From NCBI RefSeq assembly GCF_013403875.1, contig NZ_JACBNX010000008.1, forward strand, positions 1 to 64,000: a DNA stretch of 64,000 nt. Reading direction: 5' to 3'. Source of the stretch: Burkholderia guangdongensis (GTDB lineage Bacteria; Pseudomonadota; Gammaproteobacteria; Burkholderiales; Burkholderiaceae). The position numbers were made by a program, and so were the translations under genes. Below the pieces are notes generated by a model. The model did not search any database. It worked only from the letters and a program-made list of their open reading frames with translations, and was not told the DNA's origin. Positions within the stretch are counted from its first letter, which is position 1. Each line of letters starts with the position of its first letter. Shown piece after piece: positions 1 to 8,905 of this stretch.

Positions 1-609
1 CGGCACGCCGCCCGGCGCATACTCGAGCCCGAGCGACGCGCCGTAGAACTTCGGCGACTGGTAGACGAGCGCGTTGCTGTCGTACAGCGCGCCGATCGGC
101 ACGTTCGAGTTCGTGCCGGGCCAGCCGGCGGCCTGGTTCACCCCGAGCCACGCGCTCAGGATGCTGCCGAAATACTGCGCGTTGCGCACGTCGGTATCGG
201 CCATCGCATAGATCATCGGCGTGAACTGCCGGCCCGCGTCGAACGTACCGAACGGCCCGGAGATGCCGACCGTCGTCTGCTGGTTGAACACCGCGGTGCC
301 GCCCGTCGTGTCCGCGAGCCCGAGCTTGCCGGTGCCGCTGTTGAACACGCCCTGCACCCGAAAGTTCACCTTGTAACCACCGCCGATGTCCTCGGTGCCC
401 TTCAGCCCCCAGAAGCTCGAATAGATGCCCGCATCCTTGTAGCCGAACACGTGGCCGAGGTTCTTCGCGTTCGGCGCGAACGACGCGGCCACCGTGCTCT
501 GATAGACGAGCCCCGAATCGATCGCGCCGTACAGCGTGACCGACGACTGCGCGTGCGCCGCGCATGCGAATACTGCGAGAACCGCTCCACCGCTCCACTT
601 CAGCTTCAT
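1..609 (-). CDS. Outer-membrane porin (Gram-negative porin, OmpC-like), C-terminus outside window
   Basis: A general-diffusion porin of the 16-stranded beta-barrel type that lets small solutes cross the outer membrane. Only the first 203 residues are visible; the frame stays open to base 1. Residues 1-20 form a signal peptide ending in AHAQ, followed by the SSVTLYG(A/V)IDSG start of the mature chain that is diagnostic of Burkholderia porins. Further on are the family motifs FWGLKG(T/S)ED and GGR-type barrel turns (VGISGPFGTFDAGRQFTP). The start is chosen for the strong Shine-Dalgarno GGAGGAGA five bases ahead of the ATG. The gene is transcribed leftward from an AT-rich upstream region (about 640-720). 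Burkholderia genomes carry many such porins, so substrate preference cannot be inferred. Confidence 0.93.
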   Translation of the reverse strand, partial: MKLKWSGGAVLAVFACAAHAQSSVTLYGAIDSGLVYQSTVAASFAPNAKNLGHVFGYKDAGIYSSFWGLKGTEDIGGGYKVNFRVQGVFNSGTGKLGLADTTGGTAVFNQQTTVGISGPFGTFDAGRQFTPMIYAMADTDVRNAQYFGSILSAWLGVNQAAGWPGTNSNVPIGALYDSNALVYQSPKFYGASLGLEYAPGGVP

Positions 610-735
610 TGCCGTCTCCTCCGTTCTTTTATGCTGCATGCCTGGGTTGTTGACCGAACATCGACTACACGCATCATCCGCCAAAATTTTTTATGTCGAC
701 ATTAATACTTATACCGAGTCGACTTGACGGCTCGC

Positions 736-777
736 TGTCATGAAAAGCCAAGTGCGAGGCACGCAAGGTAAAGCGGG
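736..777 (+). repeat. Left arm of imperfect inverted repeat flanking the DUF849 gene
   Basis: The first 18 bases (736-753, TGTCATGAAAAGCCAAGT) are an exact reverse complement of 1963-1980. Over 42 bases (736-777 against 1939-1980) I count 36 matches. Read rightward, this arm has an 18-codon open frame beginning MKSQVRGTQGKAG that ends exactly at the stop of the DUF849 gene. There is no Shine-Dalgarno here. No obvious target-site duplication flanks the pair. Confidence 0.85.
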
Positions 778-792
778 GATGATGAACGTTGC

Positions 793-1851
793 TTAGTCCG
801 GCTTGCGCAGGAATCCCTGGTTGCCGCCGTTCCGATTGGGCGCGAAACCATTGGCGTGAAGCGTCTCTTCCGCGGTGTCGTAGAAGACCCCGATTTTCAT
901 GATTTCCCGTGCCTGTTTCGCCGTCGCGATGGGGCGACCGAATTCATCGGCGATACGCACCAATTGCTTGATCTGCTCCACCGAGCTCATCTTCCCCGTG
1001 CGGCGCTGGTTCCACAGCACATCCTCGATGCCGCACCGCACATGCAGGCCCAGGGCGATACCAATCATGTTGATGGGCAGCACATTGAGCACCGAACTTT
1101 CCACCGTGACCACCGCCCCATCGGGCACGGCACGCAGCATGTTGGCCAGGTTGAAGATGTTCGCCTGATCCATGCCGCCGCTGATGGCCACCCAGTTCAT
1201 CACCAGCGGCCCCTTGTAGACACCGCGGCGAATCAGGCGCTCGATCGTTTCGAAGCTGTTGATGTTGTAGACCTGGAACTCGCTCTGGACGCCGGCGGCT
1301 GTCAGGCGCCGGATGTGCTCCTCGATAAAGCTTGGGTTCGAGGGCACGATCATGTCCTTGTAGGTGTCGTAGAGGTGCGGAAATCCGCGCGACACGCCCC
1401 TGAAGTCATCGACGCCCGCGTGCTCCGTCACGTTCATCTGCGTGGTGTTGACGGTTACCGTCACCTGGTCCGGCCTCGGATCGAGTTCGGCCAGCATGTG
1501 CCGCGTGTCGTCGGAGAGCCATTTGGCCGCCGCGCCTTCGGATTCAGGTGCGAAGCTGATGGAACCGCCCACTTGAATGATCATTTCCGGCACGCGGGCA
1601 CGCACCCCGGCAATCAGTTCATTGAACATCGACAGGCGCTTGCTGCCTTTGCCATCGGGTTCGCGCACATGCAGATGCAGCACCGTCGCACCGGCTTCGT
1701 AGCAATCCACCGCCTTCTGAATCTGCTCCTCCATCGTGACGGGGATATCTTCCGGAAAGTCCGACGGAATCCAGCCCGGTGCGTAGGGCGCGGCCGTGAT
1801 GATCAGAGGCTGCTGGTTCTCGGGATACAGATGGCCGTCGAGGAAGTTCAT
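793..1851 (-). CDS. Beta-keto acid cleavage enzyme (BKACE, DUF849 family)
   Basis: A 352-residue TIM-barrel enzyme of the 3-keto-5-aminohexanoate cleavage family. Known members condense a beta-keto acid with acetyl-CoA to give acetoacetate and a new CoA thioester, using a divalent metal. Visible motifs are IITAAPYAPGW near residue 18, the metal-binding HLHVREPDGKGS (His59 and His61) and the terminal LGLHVRCGIEDVLW block. The frame runs open to 1917, but the ATG at 1851 is preferred because GGAGA lies nine bases upstream and family members start about here. The actual keto-acid substrate cannot be told from sequence. The gene stands alone between a porin and an MDR oxidoreductase with no usual BKACE partners, and sits between inverted-repeat arms, so it may have been transferred or rearranged. 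Confidence 0.88.
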   Translation of the reverse strand: MNFLDGHLYPENQQPLIITAAPYAPGWIPSDFPEDIPVTMEEQIQKAVDCYEAGATVLHLHVREPDGKGSKRLSMFNELIAGVRARVPEMIIQVGGSISFAPESEGAAAKWLSDDTRHMLAELDPRPDQVTVTVNTTQMNVTEHAGVDDFRGVSRGFPHLYDTYKDMIVPSNPSFIEEHIRRLTAAGVQSEFQVYNINSFETIERLIRRGVYKGPLVMNWVAISGGMDQANIFNLANMLRAVPDGAVVTVESSVLNVLPINMIGIALGLHVRCGIEDVLWNQRRTGKMSSVEQIKQLVRIADEFGRPIATAKQAREIMKIGVFYDTAEETLHANGFAPNRNGGNQGFLRKPD

Positions 1852-1938
1852 GGCGATGGGTCTCCAGGTGGAAATGTGATGTTGAGCGCCGCATACGATG
1901 CCGACGCGACGATTCAATCATCTGGCCTGGAGTCGGTT

Positions 1939-1980
1939 CCCGCTTTACATGGGATGTCTCGAACTTGGCTTTTCATGACA
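1939..1980 (-). repeat. Right arm of imperfect inverted repeat flanking the DUF849 gene
   Basis: Partner of 736-777. Read leftward this arm begins a 20-codon frame (1914-1976, MKSQVRDIPCKAG...). A run GGAGGGGGG lies four bases ahead of its ATG and could act as a Shine-Dalgarno. The frame ends 62 bases before the DUF849 start codon, so it could be a leader peptide or a duplicated gene start. Both arms encode MKSQVR followed by KAG, so at least one was probably once translated. Confidence 0.8.
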
Positions 1981-2075
1981 CCCCCCTCCACGCGCATGGC
2001 CATTCGGTACACTTCGACGCCACTGCCGCATCGTGCATGCGTGCGCCCGTCAATCGACCCTCTGGAGTTGCTTCG

Positions 2076-3083
2076 ATGAAAGCCATTACCTTGCGCCGTC
2101 CCGCCGGACTGGAACACCTCGAACGCGCGGATCTCGCCGATCCCGGTGTGCCGGCGCCGGGCGAAATCCGCGTGCGCGTCCACGCGAGCTCGCTCAACTT
2201 CCATGACCTGGGTGTCGTCATGGGACGCCTGCCGACCGATGACGGTCGCATTCCGATGTCGGATGGCGCGGGCGTCGTCGAAGCGGTCGGCGACGGCGTG
2301 ACCGAATTCGCGGTTGGCGACGCGGTCGTCTCGACGTTCTTTCCGTGCTGGCTCGACGGTGGCCCGACGCTCGCCGATTTTTCGACGACGCCGGGCGACG
2401 GTGTCGATGGGTACGCGTGCGAGCGCGTCGTGCGACCCGCGCATGGGTTCACGCACGCGCCGCGCGGCTTCAGCCACGCGGAGGCGGCGACGTTGACCAC
2501 GGCCGGCCTGACCGCGTGGCGCGCACTGGCGGTCGACGGCGCGCTGAAGGCCGGCGACACCGTGCTCGTTCAAGGCACCGGCGGCGTCTCGATCTTCGCG
2601 CTGCAGTTCGCGAAGCGGATGGGGGCGACGGTGATTGCGACGTCGTCGTCCGACGACAAGCTGGAGAAGGCCCACGCGCTCGGCGCCGATCACTTGATCA
2701 ACTACCGGCGCGATGCCGAATGGGATGCGAAGGTACTCGAGGTCACGAACGGTCGCGGCGTGGATCACGTGGTCGAAGTCGGTGGTCCGGGCACGCTCGC
2801 CCAGTCGATCCAATGCTGCCGGATCGGTGGCCACATTGCGCTGATCGGCGCATTGACCGGCGGTGCGGGGCCGGTGCCGACGCGTGACCTGATGCGCCGT
2901 CAGCTGAGACTGCAGGGGCTGATCGTCGGCAGCCGCAAGCATCAGGTCGACATGATCCGCGCGATCGACGCGAACGGCATCAAGCCCGTGATCGACCGCA
3001 CTTTCCCGCTTGACGACATTGCGGACGCGTTCCGCCACCAGGCGGCCGGCAAGCATTTCGGCAAGGTTTGTCTGTCGGTTTGA
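2076..3083 (+). CDS. Zinc-independent MDR-family NAD(P)-dependent oxidoreductase (quinone oxidoreductase-like)
   Basis: A 335-residue medium-chain dehydrogenase/reductase. The GroES-like domain occupies about residues 1-130 and carries SLNFHDLGVVMG and the MSDGAGVVEAVGDGV element. The Rossmann domain follows, with a nucleotide loop VLVQGTGGVS near 164-172 and the conserved HALGADHLINYR segment. The structural-zinc cysteine cluster is missing, which points to the zinc-free quinone/enoyl reductase branch. The open frame extends upstream to 1965, but ATG 2076 has GGAG eight bases before it and gives the family's usual N-terminus (MKAITLRRP). The substrate is not predictable. It faces away from the DUF849 gene and the right inverted-repeat arm lies in its upstream region. 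Confidence 0.9.
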   Translation: MKAITLRRPAGLEHLERADLADPGVPAPGEIRVRVHASSLNFHDLGVVMGRLPTDDGRIPMSDGAGVVEAVGDGVTEFAVGDAVVSTFFPCWLDGGPTLADFSTTPGDGVDGYACERVVRPAHGFTHAPRGFSHAEAATLTTAGLTAWRALAVDGALKAGDTVLVQGTGGVSIFALQFAKRMGATVIATSSSDDKLEKAHALGADHLINYRRDAEWDAKVLEVTNGRGVDHVVEVGGPGTLAQSIQCCRIGGHIALIGALTGGAGPVPTRDLMRRQLRLQGLIVGSRKHQVDMIRAIDANGIKPVIDRTFPLDDIADAFRHQAAGKHFGKVCLSV

Positions 3084-3134
3084 CCGGGTGGGCGGCGCGA
3101 GCGCCAGTGCACGGTGGCGTATTGATTGACGGCG

Positions 3135-3740
3135 TCACAACAACCGGCGGATGTCTTCGCCTTCCAGCCAGGCCGCTGTCTGTTGCAGGCCCGAGCGCCG
3201 GGCTCGCTCGATCAGTTCGCCGACCTCCCAAGGGGGGTGTCGCTTGCGGGCACGCAGTTCGCGAAACGCGCCGGCCGCACGCGTTTCGTTCAAGTCGATC
3301 AGATCACGTACGAACGAATCTGGATGAATGACCTCGATCGAGAGTTCCGCGTGCAAGTGATCGACAGCGAAGTCCTTCAGGTTGAAGGTCACGATCGCGT
3401 CAGCGCGAACAGCGACCGCCGCCATCACGACATGACGGTCCTTCGGGTCCACCGGCAGCACTGCCCCGGAATCGGGTGGCACGTTCCGAATCAAGGCATC
3501 GGGAAATGCCCGATCCATCGTGCGTCGTACAGCGTCGATCTGCGCGCTCGGGTTGACTGCCACGCCGCTCGCTTGAAGGCGAGAGATCAGGTTCACCGTC
3601 CACTCCGCGTGGATCCTGTCGGACCATTTGGGATTGTAGAAGCCGTGATCGGCCAACGTCAGCAGCACATCACGCGTGAACATCGGGAATAGCACACACG
3701 CGTCGAGCACCACGGTGAAACGGTCAAATTCCAACCTCAC
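3135..3740 (-). CDS. PIN-domain protein, probable toxin of a type II toxin-antitoxin pair
   Basis: A 201-residue protein with PIN-fold ribonuclease features. These are a first acidic residue in VVLDACVLFP (Asp13), an acidic position near Glu46 (HAEW), Asp101 in KDRHVVMAAV, and the DAIVTFNLKDF strand-turn (Asp114 and Asp123) that normally completes the metal site. The start is GTG at 3740, overlapping the TGA of the upstream HTH gene as GTGA, so translation is probably coupled. PIN toxins cleave RNA, often tRNA; the target here is unknown. At about 200 residues it is longer than VapC (about 130), with a C-terminal helical extension rich in Arg and Glu. Toxin activity is inferred from domain and context. 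Confidence 0.8.
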   Translation of the reverse strand: MRLEFDRFTVVLDACVLFPMFTRDVLLTLADHGFYNPKWSDRIHAEWTVNLISRLQASGVAVNPSAQIDAVRRTMDRAFPDALIRNVPPDSGAVLPVDPKDRHVVMAAVAVRADAIVTFNLKDFAVDHLHAELSIEVIHPDSFVRDLIDLNETRAAGAFRELRARKRHPPWEVGELIERARRSGLQQTAAWLEGEDIRRLL

Positions 3741-4204
3741 AGATCGTAGCCGCCGAGTGCTTCGCTTTGCGCCACCATCTCATCGAGTGCCGCTTTGCGT
3801 TTCACCTGCATGGTCGCCTTGTAAGCGAGAACGTCGTCCATGCGGATTCGGCGATGCCGTCCGACCTTGCGAAAGGGTAAATCGCCCGCCTCAAGCCGCG
3901 CAATCAGATAGGGACGCGACACCCCAAGCATGTCGGCGGCCTGCCCCGTTGTCAGTTCGGTGCCTGCCGGATAGAGCAGGAAGGTCTGTTGGCTGGCCAT
4001 CATCGCCAGTATTCTGGAGAGCACGCGTAGAGTCGCAGGCGGTACCTCGATACGCGTGACATCGCCATGCTCGCCCTCTTCCACGAGTGCCACCCGCGCG
4101 GCGCGGGCGTGATCCAGCGCTTCGCTCATCAGGCGACTGGCGCTCGCAAGCAGCGCGGCCTGGTCATCGGTCAGCTCTATGCGATCAGGAGTAGCGGTGC
4201 TCAT
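3737..4204 (-). CDS. Excisionase/MerR-type HTH protein, probable cognate antitoxin
   Basis: A 155-residue protein. The second half holds a helix-turn-helix of the excisionase/HTH_17 type: ELTTGQAADMLGVSRPYL then RKVGRHRRIRMDDVLAYK. The N-terminal half is helical and acidic and may bind the partner. ATG 4204 is preferred over the upstream ATG because GAGGAA lies eight bases before it and residues before this ATG do not look conserved. It precedes and overlaps the PIN gene by three bases, the usual antitoxin-first order, and probably autorepresses the pair by binding the AT-rich stretch near 4230-4290. DNA binding and antitoxin role are inferred. Confidence 0.78.
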   Translation of the reverse strand: MSTATPDRIELTDDQAALLASASRLMSEALDHARAARVALVEEGEHGDVTRIEVPPATLRVLSRILAMMASQQTFLLYPAGTELTTGQAADMLGVSRPYLIARLEAGDLPFRKVGRHRRIRMDDVLAYKATMQVKRKAALDEMVAQSEALGGYDL

Positions 4205-4431
4205 GACAGGTTCCTCGTAACGGACCTCATAATACGCCGGCCACATCATAAACGCAATTAACGAAACAAACGCAATGAACTAAACTCCAGAATAGACGGA
4301 ATCGCGCATACCGCGCCCGGCAACCAGTCCAAGCACAATCTGTCGCGCCTCACGGGTGTCTGTCAGCGGAGCTATCGAACAATGCTCGATGGGACATTGC
4401 TGCCCGCTCGCCAATGCTGGGCGCAAAACAA

Positions 4432-4463
4432 AAACCCCGCAGAGCCTAGACTCTGCGGGGTTT
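4432..4463 (-). terminator. Rho-independent terminator of tRNA-Ser
   Basis: A 13-bp perfect stem, AAACCCCGCAGAG against CTCTGCGGGGTTT, closes a six-base loop. In the leftward direction it is followed by a T-rich tail. It lies 23 bases beyond the tRNA 3' end. Confidence 0.9.
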
Positions 4464-4485
4464 CCACCGCCATATACTGACGTAC

Positions 4486-4579
4486 TGGCGGAGACGGAGG
4501 GATTCGAACCCTCGATCCAGGTTTTGGCCCAGATGCTCCCTTAGCAGGGGAGTGCCTTCGACCTCTCGGCCACGTCTCC
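4486..4579 (-). tRNA. serV-like tRNA-Ser(GCT): tRNA-Ser(GCU)
   Basis: A 94-base class II tRNA with encoded CCA. The acceptor stem GGAGACG (4573-4579) pairs with CGTCTCC (4490-4496), and the discriminator is G. The T-arm is GAGGGTTCGAATCCCTC. The anticodon stem-loop CTCCCCTGCTAAGGGAG presents GCT. A long variable arm follows, as expected for serine. It lies downstream of lysC in the same orientation and has its own terminator. tRNA-Ser genes are common integration sites, but I see no adjacent integrase or att duplication here. Confidence 0.96.
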
Positions 4580-4690
4580 CGAACCTTCGCTCGCGCCAGG
4601 GAGGCAGCGCGACGAAACCAAGATGATATAGAGTTTAGGGACGAAGGTCAATTTCCGCGACGCATTTTCTCGGATGCGTCACGAAAAATT

Positions 4691-5944
4691 TCACGACGCC
4701 TGTTCGAGTTCGAATGCCTTGTGCAGCGCGCGGACCGCGAGCTCCATGTACTTCTCGTCGATCAGCACCGAAATCTTGATTTCGGACGTCGAGATCATCT
4801 GGATGTTGATGCCCTCTTCCGACAGCGTGCGGAACATCTTGCTCGCAACGCCGACGTGCGAACGCATCCCCACGCCGACCACCGACACCTTCGACACCTT
4901 CGGGTCGCCCTGCACCTGCTCGGCGCTCACGTGGCCCTTCACCTGGTTCGTCAGGATGTCCATCGCGCGCTGATAGTCGCCACGGCCGACCGTGAACGTG
5001 AAGTCCGTCTTCCCTTCGACGCTCTGGTTCTGGATGATCATGTCGACGTCGATGTTCGCGTCGGCGACCGGGCCGAGGATCTGGTACGCGATGCCCGGCT
5101 TGTCGGGCACACCCATCACAGCAATGCGTGCTTCGTCGCGCTGGAACGCGATGCCGGAAATGACTGCCTTTTCCATGGTCTCGTCTTCTTCAAAAGTAAT
5201 CAGGGTGCCCGAGTGCATTTCGTCTTCGAGCGCAATCAGCGGATCGGTCAGGCTCGACAGCACGCGCGTCTTCACCTGGTATTTACCGGCGAATTCCACC
5301 GAACGGATCTGCAGGACCTTCGAGCCGAGGCTCGCCATCTCCAGCATCTCCTCGAACGTCACGCGCTCGAGGCGGCGCGCGTCGTCGACGACGCGCGGAT
5401 CGGTCGTGTACACGCCGTCGACGTCCGTGTAGATCAGGCACTCTTCCGCGCCGAGCGCGGCCGCGACCGCGACCGCCGACGTGTCCGAACCGCCGCGGCC
5501 CAGCGTCGTGATGTGGCCGTCCGGGTCGACGCCCTGGAAGCCCGTGATGATCACGACCTTGCGTGCGTCGAGATCGGCCTTCACGCGCTCGTCGTCGATC
5601 GAATGGATGCGCGCCTTCGTGAACGCGCTGTCGGTCTTGATCGGCACTTGCCAGCCGGCATAGCTCACGGCTTCGACGCCGATCTCCTGCAGCGCGATCG
5701 ACAGCAGGCCGACGCTGACCTGCTCGCCGGTCGACGCGATCATGTCGAGCTCGCGCGGGCTCGGCTGGCTCGAAATCTCTTTCGCGAGACCGAGCAGACG
5801 GTTGGTTTCGCCGGACATCGCCGACGGCACGACCACCATCTGGTGGCCGGCCTGATGCCATTTAGCGACGCGTTTCGCGACGTTCTTGATGCGCTCGACC
5901 GAGCCCATCGAAGTGCCGCCGTATTTGTGTACGATGAGTGCCAT
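4691..5944 (-). CDS. lysC: Aspartate kinase
   Basis: Phosphorylates aspartate, the first step toward lysine, threonine, methionine and diaminopimelate; cytoplasmic. The 417-residue chain begins [15 protein letters not shown], the N-terminal kinase signature. It carries [18 protein letters not shown] in the catalytic domain and two C-terminal ACT domains (from about residue 265), the site of allosteric feedback by end products in this family. ATG 5944 gives the family's usual start; the frame runs open to 6010 but those residues are not conserved. It follows tilS after a 419-base gap containing a GC-rich tandem repeat. No lysine riboswitch fold was recognised. dapA, the lysine branch enzyme, lies elsewhere in the window (33 kb). 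Confidence 0.97.
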   Translation of the reverse strand: MALIVHKYGGTSMGSVERIKNVAKRVAKWHQAGHQMVVVPSAMSGETNRLLGLAKEISSQPSPRELDMIASTGEQVSVGLLSIALQEIGVEAVSYAGWQVPIKTDSAFTKARIHSIDDERVKADLDARKVVIITGFQGVDPDGHITTLGRGGSDTSAVAVAAALGAEECLIYTDVDGVYTTDPRVVDDARRLERVTFEEMLEMASLGSKVLQIRSVEFAGKYQVKTRVLSSLTDPLIALEDEMHSGTLITFEEDETMEKAVISGIAFQRDEARIAVMGVPDKPGIAYQILGPVADANIDVDMIIQNQSVEGKTDFTFTVGRGDYQRAMDILTNQVKGHVSAEQVQGDPKVSKVSVVGVGMRSHVGVASKMFRTLSEEGINIQMISTSEIKISVLIDEKYMELAVRALHKAFELEQAS

Positions 5945-6240
5945 TGTCGTTCTGAACTGAAGGGAAGACCGCACGGGCGCGCTGGGCAGACCGCGTTGCC
6001 GTTCAGTCACGCGGCTTGTGGCTGTGGACGGACGACGAGAGGAACGGCTGGGACGCAGCGCACGGGCGTGGCGGATTTGCCCGGAAGGCGGATCGGGCCG
6101 CGCAAACCGGGTACGTCACGCGGAAAACCTGCACAGGACGCTCAAAAATCGAGCCGAGCAAACGTCCGAGCGTACCCGATCGACGTCCGCTTGACAAGCC
6201 GCCCGCTACTCCCTCCCCGTTTCCCGAATCGTGAAAATTC

Positions 6241-6345
6241 GTGGGGCGGCCATCCGTGGGGCGGCCGTTCGCGGGGCGGCCCTTCGCGGGGCGACTGTTG
6301 GCGGAGCGGCCGTTCGTGACGCAACCATCCCCGCGGCGGCCGTTC
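6241..6345. repeat. Seven-unit 15-bp GC-rich tandem repeat in the tilS-lysC gap
   Basis: Seven consecutive 15-base units of the form GYGGGGCGGCCRTTC, with units 1-3 and 5 closest to consensus and unit 4 and unit 6 degenerate. An eighth, badly eroded unit follows to 6360. The array lies between the tilS stop (6364) and the lysC start (5944), a 419-base stretch with no supportable gene. In frame it would encode RGAAV-like pentads, but no start, codon bias or homolog supports translation. It could form GC-rich structure in the lysC leader or vary in copy number between strains. Confidence 0.85.
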
Positions 6346-6363
6346 GCGGAAGCGGAACGCCGG

Positions 6364-7785
6364 TCACGCGATCAGCAGATCGGGCCGCCATTCGATCCGG
6401 CGCCACCGCGCGCCGACCGGCGCATCGCCGCCCGTCGCGGCGCCGTCGCGATTCACGCCGAGCCGCGGCACGTAGAGCAACCGGTCGCCCGCGTACAGCA
6501 GCGGCACGTCGCGCTGCCAGGCCGGCACGCCCTGCTCCTGGAACAGATTTTTCAGCGTGCGCCCCGAGCCGCCCGGCGACGTGCGCATCCGCTCGCCGCC
6601 CTCTCTCGCGCGCACCGCGAGCGGCGCGCCGCGCAACGCGGCCTCCGGCAGCGCATCCGCGCCGCCCGGCGCCGCGAGCGCGAACACGTACGTGCCGCGC
6701 CACGCGGGCAGATGCCAGACCTCCTGCCCGTCCCATGCGCACGTCGCGACCCCACGCGCGGCCACGACGTCGTCGTCGCGCGGATCCGCGCTGTCGCCGG
6801 CCTCCCAGCACACGGCGTCGCGATAGAGCCGCAGGCGCTGCCCCGCATGATCGACGCGCAGCGCATGCGCGTCTTGCGCGTCGCGCAATTGGCGCATCAT
6901 GTTCGCGAGCCGCGCGGCCGACGCGCCGGGCAGGCCGAGCGAGCGCATCCAGTAGCGCAGCAGGTTCGCGCCGCGTGCGTCGTCGAGCGCGACGAGCGCC
7001 GCGCGAGACAGCGCGCGGCCGTCGTCGCGCGCGGCCGCGCCGAGATCGAGCGCCGCGAGGTCGTCGAGCAGACGCTGCGCGGCGGCCGCATGCTGCGCGG
7101 CGCGGCCGAGCGCGTCGCGAAATCCGGGAAAATGCACGGCGAGCGCCGGCAGCACGTCGACGCGCAGCGCGTTGCGTGCATAGCGCGTGTCCGCGTTCGA
7201 TTCATCGTCGATCCACGCGAGCCCGCGCTCGGCCGCGTAGCGCTCGAGCTGCGCACGCAGCAGATGCAGCAGCGGCCGCACGCGCTCGACGGACGACGCG
7301 GCCGGACGATGTCGCGGCGCCATCGCCGCGAGACCGGCAATGCCCGAGCCGCGCAAGAGTTGCAGCAGCACCGTCTCGGCCTGATCGTCCGCGTGCTGCG
7401 CGAGCCACAGCATGGTCGCGCCATGCCGCGCGCACAGGGTCTCGAGCGCGTCGTAGCGGCGCTCGCGCGCGCTCGCCTCGATACCCGTGCCGCTCGAGCG
7501 CGGCACGTCGACGCGCATCGCATCGAACGCGACGCCGAGCGACGCGGCGCGCGCCGCCGCATGCTCGGCCCACGCATCCGCGTTCGCGCTCAGCCCGTGG
7601 TGCACGTGCAGCGCAACACAGCGCGCGGCGCCCGCGACGCGCACGGCCGCGTCGAGCAGCACCGACGAGTCGAGCCCGCCGCTGTACGCGATCGCGATCC
7701 GCGCGTCATGCGGGACGCCGGAAAGCGCAACGCCGAGCGCATCGAGCACGACGCGGTCGGCGGAGTAGGTGTTCGGGGGAATCAC
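6364..7785 (-). CDS. tilS: tRNA(Ile)-lysidine synthase
   Basis: Converts C34 of the CAU-anticodon tRNA-Ile to lysidine using ATP and lysine, which switches its identity from Met to Ile; essential. The 473-residue chain has the PP-loop SGGLDSS (residues 35-41) and downstream LHVHHGLSANAD and AQHADDQAETVLLQLLRGSGIAG, all typical of TilS. The C-terminal half matches the TilS substrate-binding region (RTSPGGSGRTLKNLFQEQGVPAW). The predicted start is GTG with no clear Shine-Dalgarno, so it could be a few codons off. It lies directly downstream of accA in the same direction. Confidence 0.95.
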   Translation of the reverse strand: MIPPNTYSADRVVLDALGVALSGVPHDARIAIAYSGGLDSSVLLDAAVRVAGAARCVALHVHHGLSANADAWAEHAAARAASLGVAFDAMRVDVPRSSGTGIEASARERRYDALETLCARHGATMLWLAQHADDQAETVLLQLLRGSGIAGLAAMAPRHRPAASSVERVRPLLHLLRAQLERYAAERGLAWIDDESNADTRYARNALRVDVLPALAVHFPGFRDALGRAAQHAAAAQRLLDDLAALDLGAAARDDGRALSRAALVALDDARGANLLRYWMRSLGLPGASAARLANMMRQLRDAQDAHALRVDHAGQRLRLYRDAVCWEAGDSADPRDDDVVAARGVATCAWDGQEVWHLPAWRGTYVFALAAPGGADALPEAALRGAPLAVRAREGGERMRTSPGGSGRTLKNLFQEQGVPAWQRDVPLLYAGDRLLYVPRLGVNRDGAATGGDAPVGARWRRIEWRPDLLIA

Positions 7786-7831
7786 GATCGGAGGGAACGC
7801 GCGGCGAACCGCGCGCGCATCATGCGGCCGG

Positions 7832-8803
7832 TCATGCGCCGGGCGTCGTTTCCTTGAACTTGCCGTAGGCCAGCAAGCGCTCGAAGCGGCGCTCGCGCAG
7901 CGCGTCGATGCTCATGCCCTGGAACTGGCGCAGCGAATCGGCGAGCGCGCGGCGCAGCAGCGCGGCCATGCCCTTCGGATCGCGGTGCGCGCCGCCGAGC
8001 GGCTCGTTGATGATCTTGTCGATCAGGCCGAGCGCCTTCAGGCGATGCGCGGTGAGGCCGAGCGCTTCGGCCGCCTCGGGCGCCTTCGCGGCGCTCTTCC
8101 ACAGGATCGACGCGCAGCCTTCCGGCGAGATCACCGAGTAGGTCGAGAACTGCAGCATCATCACCGTGTCGGCGACCGCGATCGCGAGCGCGCCGCCCGA
8201 GCCGCCCTCGCCGATCACCGTCGTGATGATCGGCGTCTTCAGCTCGGCCATCACGTACAGATTGCGGCCGATCGCCTCGGACTGGCCGCGCTCCTCCGCG
8301 CCGATACCGGGATACGCGCCGGGCGTATCGACGAACGTGAAGATCGGCAGCCCGAACTTCTCCGCGAGACGCATCAGCCGTTCGGCCTTCCGATAGCCTT
8401 CCGGGCGCGGCATCCCGAAATTGCGCGCCGCGCGCTCCTTCGTGTCGCGGCCCTTCTGATGGCCGATCACCATGCACGGATGGCCGCCGAAGCGCGCCAG
8501 GCCGCCGATGATCGACAGGTCGTCCGCGAACGCGCGGTCGCCGTGCAGCTCGTGGAAATCGGTGAACAGCTCGGCGATGTAGTCGAGCGTGTAAGGACGC
8601 TGCGGATGCCGCGCGATCTGCGACACCTGCCACGGCGACAGGTTCGCGTACAGGTCCTTCGTCAGTTGCTGACTCTTCTTCGACAGCCGCTCGATTTCTT
8701 CCGAAATATCGACAGCCGATTCGTCCTGCACGAATCGAAGCTCCTCGATCTTGGCCTCGAGTTCGGCGATCGGCTGCTCGAAATCCAGAAAGGTGGTTTT
8801 CAT
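7832..8803 (-). CDS. accA: Acetyl-CoA carboxylase carboxyltransferase subunit alpha
   Basis: Alpha subunit of the carboxyltransferase that moves the carboxyl group from biotin-BCCP to acetyl-CoA, giving malonyl-CoA for fatty-acid synthesis. The 323-residue length and the start [19 protein letters not shown] fit the family. Conserved blocks are [30 protein letters not shown] and [11 protein letters not shown], the last two lining the CoA/biotin site. The cluster cysS-alkA-accA-tilS-lysC is the arrangement known from Burkholderia. Confidence 0.97.
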   Translation of the reverse strand: MKTTFLDFEQPIAELEAKIEELRFVQDESAVDISEEIERLSKKSQQLTKDLYANLSPWQVSQIARHPQRPYTLDYIAELFTDFHELHGDRAFADDLSIIGGLARFGGHPCMVIGHQKGRDTKERAARNFGMPRPEGYRKAERLMRLAEKFGLPIFTFVDTPGAYPGIGAEERGQSEAIGRNLYVMAELKTPIITTVIGEGGSGGALAIAVADTVMMLQFSTYSVISPEGCASILWKSAAKAPEAAEALGLTAHRLKALGLIDKIINEPLGGAHRDPKGMAALLRRALADSLRQFQGMSIDALRERRFERLLAYGKFKETTPGA

Positions 8804-8905
8804 GTGTTCGAATCCTTGGGTCTTGCGGCAGCGCGTATTCTACCCGCGCGAGCGGCGGTCGAAGCCCGCCCTCAACTATGAGTGATCAAAATTCGATAGT
8901 GGCGC

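Noticed and set aside
4486..4579. tRNA-Ser as an island integration site
   Set aside because: No integrase, no partial tRNA 3'-end duplication nearby; only the PIN/HTH pair is adjacent.
5945..6240. Possible lysine riboswitch before lysC
   Set aside because: No conserved L-box core or terminator/anti-terminator pair could be recognised.
6231..7868. Two long rightward frames antisense to tilS
   Set aside because: Arg/Ala-rich antisense frames; tilS on the other strand has the PP-loop and family blocks.
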